Origin: DASWJZ01 sp964440525
Lineage (GTDB): Bacteria; Pseudomonadota; Alphaproteobacteria; Rhizobiales; Afifellaceae
Direction of reading: 5' to 3'
Length of the DNA: 64,000 nt
Assembly: GCA_964440525.1 (NCBI GenBank)
Contig: CAYTTC010000007.1
Coordinates: forward strand, 1-64,000
The notes under the pieces were generated by a model. It saw only the letters and a program-made list of their open reading frames with translations. It was not told where the DNA came from and made no database searches. The translations under genes and the position numbers were made by a program. This document shows positions 59,032-64,000 of this stretch, piece after piece (within the stretch, counting starts at the first letter, position 1; each line of letters begins with the position of its first letter).

Positions 59032-60516
59032 ATGAGCAGGCCGCGGCAAGATCAATCCGCTGCCATCTTGCGGGGAGGGCGCTCGCACTTGCCGCGATGC
59101 GCGGGCTCCTGCCTTGCCGCGACGATTGGATGGGTGGGCGGATTGACGTGGACGGCTCCCGCCCTCGCCCACGGCAGCGAGCGCGGCTTCGTGCTGCTCC
59201 TGCCGACGGGCTATTATCTCCTCGGCGGCACGCTTGCCGTCGCGGCCTCCTTCATTCTGATCGCGCTCGTGCCGGCACCGCTGATCGACCGCCTGGGCCA
59301 CGCGCGGCTGCGGCTCGGTACGCTTCCGACGCTGAGCCCCGTTCCGACGAGCCTCGCCGCTTTCCTGTTGCTGGCGCTGCTCCTTGCGGCCGGGCTCTAC
59401 GGTAGCCGCGACCCACTCGCCAATCCGCTTCCGCTCACGATCTGGACCCTTTGGTGGGTCGCAATCACGCTGTTGCATCCAATCGTCGGAAATGTCTGGG
59501 CCCTCATCAATCCGTGGACGGGGCCTTATCGCCTGTTCGGGCGGTTCCTTGGCGCGGGGATCGGCAGGCTTACCTATCCGCTATGGCTCGGCTACTGGCC
59601 CGCCGTCACGCTTTTCTTCGCGTTTGCCTGGTTCGAGTTGGTCTATCCGGCTCCCGACGACCCGGAAAGGCTGGCGATCGCCGTCGGCCTCTATTGGCTG
59701 CTGGCCTTCGTTGGCATACTCGCCTTTGGTGAAAGCGCCTGGGCGGAAAAGGCCGAGCCCTTCTCCATCTTCTTTCGGCTCGTCGCCGGTCTTTCGCCGC
59801 TGACCTTCGAGAGGGAAGCCACGGGGCGCGTGGCAGTGGCCTTGGCGTGGCCCGGATCGACGCTGCTGAAGCGCGATCCGCTGCCGCTCTCCGGCGTCCT
59901 CTTCATTCTCTTGACCCTGAGCTCGGTCTCATTCGACGGCCTGTCGCGGACGTTCTGGTGGCTGGCGCTCGGCGACATCAACCCGCTCGAATTTCCCGGC
60001 CGGACCGTTTTGGTCGACCGCAACACCGTAGGGCTTCTCCTCGCATTCGCCGTGCTGGTGGCCGCCTACTGGTCGGCCGTCCGCCTCGGCTGGATCTTTG
60101 GCGGCATGCGCACGCCGCTGAAGCCGACGCTCGGCGCCTTCGTCACCTCGATCATCCCGATCTCGATCGCCTTCCACTTCGCGCACTATCTGACGGCGTT
60201 GCTCGTCAACGGCCAATATGCGCTGATCGCCGCGTCCGATCCTTTCGGCAGCGGGCTCGACTTGTTCGGCACCGCCGACGCGCACGTGACGACCTCGTTC
60301 CTCAACACCTATGACAGCGTGCGCATAGTCTGGAATTTTCAGACGGCGGCGATCGTTATCGGCCACGTGGCGGGAATTGCGCTCGCGCATGCACTCGCGC
60401 AGCGGCATTTCGGCGATGGGCGTGGCGCGGTGCTGAGCCAGATTCCGCTCGCGGCGATGATGGTGTTTTACACGCTGTTCGGGCTTTGGCTGCTCGCGAC
60501 GCCCGTCGCCGGGTAA
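59032..60516 (+). CDS. multi-pass membrane protein of unknown function
   Basis: This 494-residue protein has a possible signal or first helix ending APALAHGSERGF and about ten hydrophobic segments. Blocks WWVAITLLHPIVGNVWALIN, NPWTGPYRLFGRFLG and SIAFHFAHYLTALLVNGQYA look conserved. I recall similar proteins labelled fenitrothion hydrolase, but I see no hydrolase motif and would not transfer that name firmly. It is divergent from pncA by 41 bp. Confidence 0.65.
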   Translation: MSRPRQDQSAAILRGGRSHLPRCAGSCLAATIGWVGGLTWTAPALAHGSERGFVLLLPTGYYLLGGTLAVAASFILIALVPAPLIDRLGHARLRLGTLPTLSPVPTSLAAFLLLALLLAAGLYGSRDPLANPLPLTIWTLWWVAITLLHPIVGNVWALINPWTGPYRLFGRFLGAGIGRLTYPLWLGYWPAVTLFFAFAWFELVYPAPDDPERLAIAVGLYWLLAFVGILAFGESAWAEKAEPFSIFFRLVAGLSPLTFEREATGRVAVALAWPGSTLLKRDPLPLSGVLFILLTLSSVSFDGLSRTFWWLALGDINPLEFPGRTVLVDRNTVGLLLAFAVLVAAYWSAVRLGWIFGGMRTPLKPTLGAFVTSIIPISIAFHFAHYLTALLVNGQYALIAASDPFGSGLDLFGTADAHVTTSFLNTYDSVRIVWNFQTAAIVIGHVAGIALAHALAQRHFGDGRGAVLSQIPLAAMMVFYTLFGLWLLATPVAG

Positions 60517-60526
60517 GCCGGCTCGA

Positions 60527-61288
60527 TCAGGCGATCGACTCGCCGCCATCGATGACCAGAGCATGGCCGGTCATGAAGGCGGAGCGGTCGGAGGCGAGGA
60601 AGAGGATCGCCTCGGCAATCTCCTCGACGCTGGCGAAGCGGCCCATCGGGATCTTTTCGCGGATATGGGCGAGGAGATTTTCCCGCCCGCCCATCTGCCG
60701 CGTAAAAGCGTCGTTGAAGGGCGTGTCGACCCAGCCCGGGCAGAGCGCGTTCACCCGCACATTGTACTTTCCGTAGTCGATGGCGATCTGCTTCACCATC
60801 GCGACCGCCGCGTGCTTGGACGTCGCGTAGGCAATCATCTCGCGGTCGTAGAAGACGCCCGAGTTCGACGAGGTGACGATGATCGAGCCGCCACCCTGCT
60901 TCCGCATCGCCGGCATGACGAGGCGGGCGAGGCTGAAATGCGCGCGCACATTGATGCGCCACGAGGCGTCCATGCCGTCCGGATCGACCGATTCGAGCGG
61001 CCCCTCGACCTGAATCCCGGCATGGCTGTGCAGGATGTCGATCCGCCCGAAAATCTCCAGCGTGCGCTTTACCAGCCGCTCAAGCTGGGCATCGTCGCCC
61101 ACGTCCGTCGCGACTGCAGGGGCGCGCCCGCCCGCCGCCTCGAGGCGCTTCGCCGTCTCCTCGCCCGCCGCGCCGTCGCGGTCGGCGACGACTACCGCCG
61201 CACCCTCGCGCGCAAGAATCTCCGCCCCGGCGCGGCCGATGCCGGATCCGGCGCCCGTCACGATCGCAACGCGATCCTGAAGGATCAT
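60527..61288 (-). CDS. short-chain dehydrogenase/reductase
   Basis: This 253-residue SDR has cofactor motif VTGAGSGIGRAG, an acidic residue after the second strand (VVADRD, favouring NAD), Ser in IVTSSNSGVFYD and the YATSK catalytic pair. The usual NNAG is replaced by SHAG (ILHSHAGIQ). C-terminal GHALVIDGGESIA is typical. Substrate is unknown. It is convergent with the membrane protein, 10 bp from its stop. Confidence 0.9.
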   Translation of the reverse strand: MILQDRVAIVTGAGSGIGRAGAEILAREGAAVVVADRDGAAGEETAKRLEAAGGRAPAVATDVGDDAQLERLVKRTLEIFGRIDILHSHAGIQVEGPLESVDPDGMDASWRINVRAHFSLARLVMPAMRKQGGGSIIVTSSNSGVFYDREMIAYATSKHAAVAMVKQIAIDYGKYNVRVNALCPGWVDTPFNDAFTRQMGGRENLLAHIREKIPMGRFASVEEIAEAILFLASDRSAFMTGHALVIDGGESIA

Positions 61289-61408
61289 TCTCTCCCCGCA
61301 AATGGCTTGCCGAAGGTGTCAATTCCCCCGGCCGTCATGTCAAGTTCGGGGACGTGAGCGGCGCTAGCCTGCACTCGTCGGAATTGCATGCGCCCTGCGG
61401 GATAATCC

Positions 61409-62719
61409 ATGAGCCAAGCCAAAGACGATTTCATCGCCAGGACCATAGAAGTCTGGAACCCAGGCAAGACGCTGCAATGGCAGCGCGACGGAATCGACCT
61501 CGTGATCGACCGCCGCGAAGGCTACTACCTCTACGACATGGACGGCCGCCGGCTGATCAACCTGCACCTGAACGGCGGCATCTATTCGCTCGGCCACCGC
61601 AATCCGGAAGTGATCGCCGCCGTGAAGGAGGGCATGGACCACTTCGACATCGGCAATCACCATTTTCCGGCGCTGATGCGCACCAAGCTCGCGGAGATGC
61701 TGCGCGACCACACGCCGGAGGGCCTGCAATATTCCATGTTCGCCTCAGGCGGCGGCGAGGCGATCGACATCGCACTGAAAAGCGCGCGTCACGCCACGCA
61801 GCGGCGGCGCTTCATCTGCCTCGAGCGCTGCTATCACGGCCATACGGGCCTTGCCGTACAGGTCGGCGACGACCGGTTCTCAAAACTCTTCCTGTCCGAG
61901 GCGAGCGAGGACGAAGTGACCAAAGTGCCCTTCAACGATCTCGACGCGATGGAGCGCGCGATCATGAAGGGCGATGCCGCCTGCGTCATCATCGAGTCGA
62001 TTCCCGCGACCTACGGCTTTCCGATGCCGCTCCCCGGCTACCTCGCCGCCATCAAGGCGATGTGCGAAAAAACCGGCACGCTGTTCATTGCCGACGAGGT
62101 GCAAACCGGACTGATGCGCTCAGGAGAAATGTGGTGCATCGACACCTACGGCGTCGTGCCCGACATGCTGGTGACGGGGAAGGGGATCTCCGGCGGCATC
62201 TATCCGATCGCCGCGGTGGTGGCGAACGAGCGCTCGGCCGCCTGGCTGAAGCAAGACGGTTGGGGCCACATGTCGAGCTTTGGCGGCGCCGAGCTTGGCT
62301 GCATCGCCGCCCACAAGGTTTTGGAAATCTGTGCGCGGCCCGAGACCCGCTCGCAATGCCACTACGTCTCCCATTATCTCCGCCAGGGACTGAACCAGAT
62401 CCAGGCCAACTTTTCGGACTTCTTCGTCGGCATCCGCCAGCGCGGCCTCATCATGGGGCTTGAGTTCGACCATCCGCAGGGCGCGGTGCACGTCATGCGC
62501 ACCTGCTACAACAACGGCATCTGGGCGATCTATTCGGCGCTCGACCCGCGCGCGTTGCAATTCAAGCCGGGGCTCCTCTGCGATCGTGATCTTTGCGACG
62601 ACATCCTGAATCGCCTCGACACGGCGGTTGGGCAGGCGCGCGCCGAAGCGCTCGGAACGCGCGTAAAGTCACGCGCCCATCCGCTTGAAAGATATGCAGA
62701 ATTGAGCAAAGCCGCTTGA
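61409..62719 (+). CDS. class III pyridoxal-phosphate aminotransferase
   Basis: This 436-residue aminotransferase shows YLYDMDGRRLINLHLNGGIY, the cofactor-contact FASGGGEAIDIALKSAR, FIADEVQTGLMRSG with the Asp, and the PLP Lys in DMLVTGKGISGGIYPIAAV. It fits the class III fold of omega-amino and amino-alcohol converting enzymes. The neighbouring kinase (3 bp gap) suggests a substrate that is phosphorylated, such as an amino alcohol or hydroxylysine-like compound, but this is inference. Confidence 0.9.
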   Translation: MSQAKDDFIARTIEVWNPGKTLQWQRDGIDLVIDRREGYYLYDMDGRRLINLHLNGGIYSLGHRNPEVIAAVKEGMDHFDIGNHHFPALMRTKLAEMLRDHTPEGLQYSMFASGGGEAIDIALKSARHATQRRRFICLERCYHGHTGLAVQVGDDRFSKLFLSEASEDEVTKVPFNDLDAMERAIMKGDAACVIIESIPATYGFPMPLPGYLAAIKAMCEKTGTLFIADEVQTGLMRSGEMWCIDTYGVVPDMLVTGKGISGGIYPIAAVVANERSAAWLKQDGWGHMSSFGGAELGCIAAHKVLEICARPETRSQCHYVSHYLRQGLNQIQANFSDFFVGIRQRGLIMGLEFDHPQGAVHVMRTCYNNGIWAIYSALDPRALQFKPGLLCDRDLCDDILNRLDTAVGQARAEALGTRVKSRAHPLERYAELSKAA

Positions 62720-62722
62720 ACG

Positions 62723-63766
62723 ATGCCGTCGACGTCCTCGAACCGACCTGTCGCGCCGGGCACGTTCGACACACTGCCGCACGCAGGAAAACTCGAATGC
62801 TTGCGCGAGCTCGCTGAAGACGCGTTAGCGAGATATGACGTCGGCGGCGCCAAGGCGCCGACCCTGATCAACCTCTCGGAAAACGCCACCTATCGGATCG
62901 ACGATCCCGCTTCCGGTCGGCGCTGGGCGCTCCGTGTGCATCGCGACGGCTACCACTCGGTGGCGGCGATCGCCTCCGAGCTTGCATGGCTCATGGCGCT
63001 TCGGAACGACGGCGTGGTCACGACGCCCGTTCCCGTGCCCGGCCGTGACGGCGCGCTCATCCAGGAAGTCGCTCACCCTGCTATGCGCCGCCCGCGCAAC
63101 GTCGTTCTCTCCGGGTGGGAGAGCGGCGAGGAGCCATCCGAAAAGGATCGGCTGTTCGAAAAATTCGAGGTTTTGGGCGAGGTGACGGCGCGCATGCATC
63201 TGCATTCGCAGCGCTGGACGCGGCCCAAAAATTTCGAGCGCCATGTCTGGGATTTCGATACGAGCCTCGGCGATCGCCCGCATTGGGGGCGCTGGCAGGA
63301 CGGCATGGGGCTCGACGCGGGGAAGGAGGCGCTCTTCGCCCGCGCCGTCGACCTCATCCGCCGCCGCCTCGCTCGCTTCGGCCAGGGGCCCGGGCGCTTT
63401 GGGCTCATCCACTCAGACATGCGCCTCGCCAACCTCCTCGTCGACGGCGACGAGGTGAAGGTCATTGACTTCGACGACAGCGGTTTTTCCTGGCACCTCT
63501 ACGACGCGGCGACCGCCGTCTCCTTCTTCGAGCACGAAAAACACGTGCCGGAGCTGATGGCATCCTGGGTGAAGGGCTATCGAAAAGTCCACGCGCTTCC
63601 CGCCGAGGACGAGGCGGAGATCCCGACCTTCGTCATGCTGCGCCGCATGATTTTGGTCGCCTGGATCGGCTCGCATGCGGAGACCGACCTCGCGCAGTCG
63701 ATGGGCGTCTCCTACTCGGAGAAGACGGCTCCGATGTGCGAGGCGTTCCTCAGTCGTTTCGGGTGA
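62723..63766 (+). CDS. APH-family small-molecule kinase
   Basis: This 347-residue aminoglycoside-phosphotransferase-fold kinase has the catalytic loop LIHSDMRLANLLVDG and Mg-binding VIDFDDSGFSWHLYD. N-terminal YRIDDPASGRRWALRVHRDG is the nucleotide-binding part. The context with a class III aminotransferase recalls fused kinase-aminotransferase proteins of the hydroxylysine/ethanolamine-phosphate type. It is unlikely to be an antibiotic resistance gene. Confidence 0.82.
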   Translation: MPSTSSNRPVAPGTFDTLPHAGKLECLRELAEDALARYDVGGAKAPTLINLSENATYRIDDPASGRRWALRVHRDGYHSVAAIASELAWLMALRNDGVVTTPVPVPGRDGALIQEVAHPAMRRPRNVVLSGWESGEEPSEKDRLFEKFEVLGEVTARMHLHSQRWTRPKNFERHVWDFDTSLGDRPHWGRWQDGMGLDAGKEALFARAVDLIRRRLARFGQGPGRFGLIHSDMRLANLLVDGDEVKVIDFDDSGFSWHLYDAATAVSFFEHEKHVPELMASWVKGYRKVHALPAEDEAEIPTFVMLRRMILVAWIGSHAETDLAQSMGVSYSEKTAPMCEAFLSRFG

Positions 63767-64000
63767 ATGCGTCTCACTTGGCGCGGCGCGGCGAAGGGCG
63801 TGTCGTCCGCCCGCGGCGGGGACAACACAAAAGTAATCCCCGCCGCTAAAACCTCACCTACAATTCCGATCGCCGCTCTTCGACTTGAGGGTCTGTGGTG
63901 CACCGGAAGCTTCACGGGAAGGGCGGGCGGTCCGCGGCGGGTCGGCTTTCCGAGCTGATCTGACTCGGTCGGCTCCAAAACTCCGCCCGACCGGCACTAC
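63767..64000. other. sequence downstream of the kinase gene
   Basis: There is no convincing gene here. Short open frames occur on both strands, but neither has a clear ribosome site or recognisable domain. The sequence may be a repeat remnant or the start of a feature outside the window. Confidence 0.4.

Noticed and set aside
59032..60516. Naming the membrane protein a fenitrothion hydrolase
   Set aside because: Only a remembered annotation of similar proteins supports it; no catalytic motif is visible.
62723..63766. Aminoglycoside resistance kinase
   Set aside because: The fold is shared, but the neighbouring aminotransferase and lack of resistance context point to metabolism.

Overview
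The window looks like chromosome from a GC-rich alphaproteobacterium, most likely of the order Hyphomicrobiales (Rhizobiales). This rests on family resemblance: a 338-residue DeoC, a two-domain ALDH16-type dehydrogenase, hexameric-type citrate synthase, a HutF/HutG histidine pathway, dispersed palindromic repeats, and tight ATGA/GTGA gene overlaps. No rRNA or tRNA gene was recognised.

Layout. 1-5045 is a tandem array of three IS1595-family elements (one cut by the window start). They are separated by copies of the same octamer TATACTTT and each carries passenger genes. 5167-11552 holds central metabolism: deoC, ALDH16, gltA and a pcaF-like thiolase. 11569-18480 is an accessory island around a putative ribosomally made, modified peptide (RiPP). 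On the minus strand, a 96-residue precursor with six core repeats is followed by ycaO and tfuA. Next to it are a SARP/TPR regulator, a divergent subtilase without signal peptide, a small unknown gene and an XRE regulator. A decayed LacI-type fragment follows. 19079-26447 encodes the complete five-step histidine degradation pathway (hutI, hutH, hutG, hutU, hutF), interrupted by a Phd/VapC toxin-antitoxin pair spliced between hutG and hutU. A GH42 glycosidase lies at 26466-28415.

28661-39972 is a type II secretion system: F-G-H-I-J-K-L-M-N/C on the plus strand, E inverted, then D and a short prepilin peptidase. 39974-42594 holds a fatty-acid desaturase, a HupE/UreJ membrane protein and a frameshifted secreted protein.

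42765-58990 is a catabolic and uptake cluster. It encodes HyuA/HyuB-type lactamase subunits, a molybdenum hydroxylase (FAD subunit plus a fused 2Fe-2S/Mo subunit), a 6-hydroxynicotinate reductase-like protein, a UPF0280 protein, an amino-acid-synthesis-family protein, a complete branched-chain-type ABC importer and a divergent nicotinamidase. Together these suggest hydroxylation, reduction and lactam opening of an N-heterocycle such as nicotinate. 59032-63766 holds a multi-pass membrane protein, an SDR, and a class III aminotransferase/phosphotransferase pair.

The most novel-looking part is the precursor-YcaO-TfuA locus with its near-perfect 45-bp core repeats. Next are the three-element tandem array on one octamer, a palindromic repeat inserted in frame in the molybdenum enzyme, and the toxin-antitoxin pair inside the hut operon.
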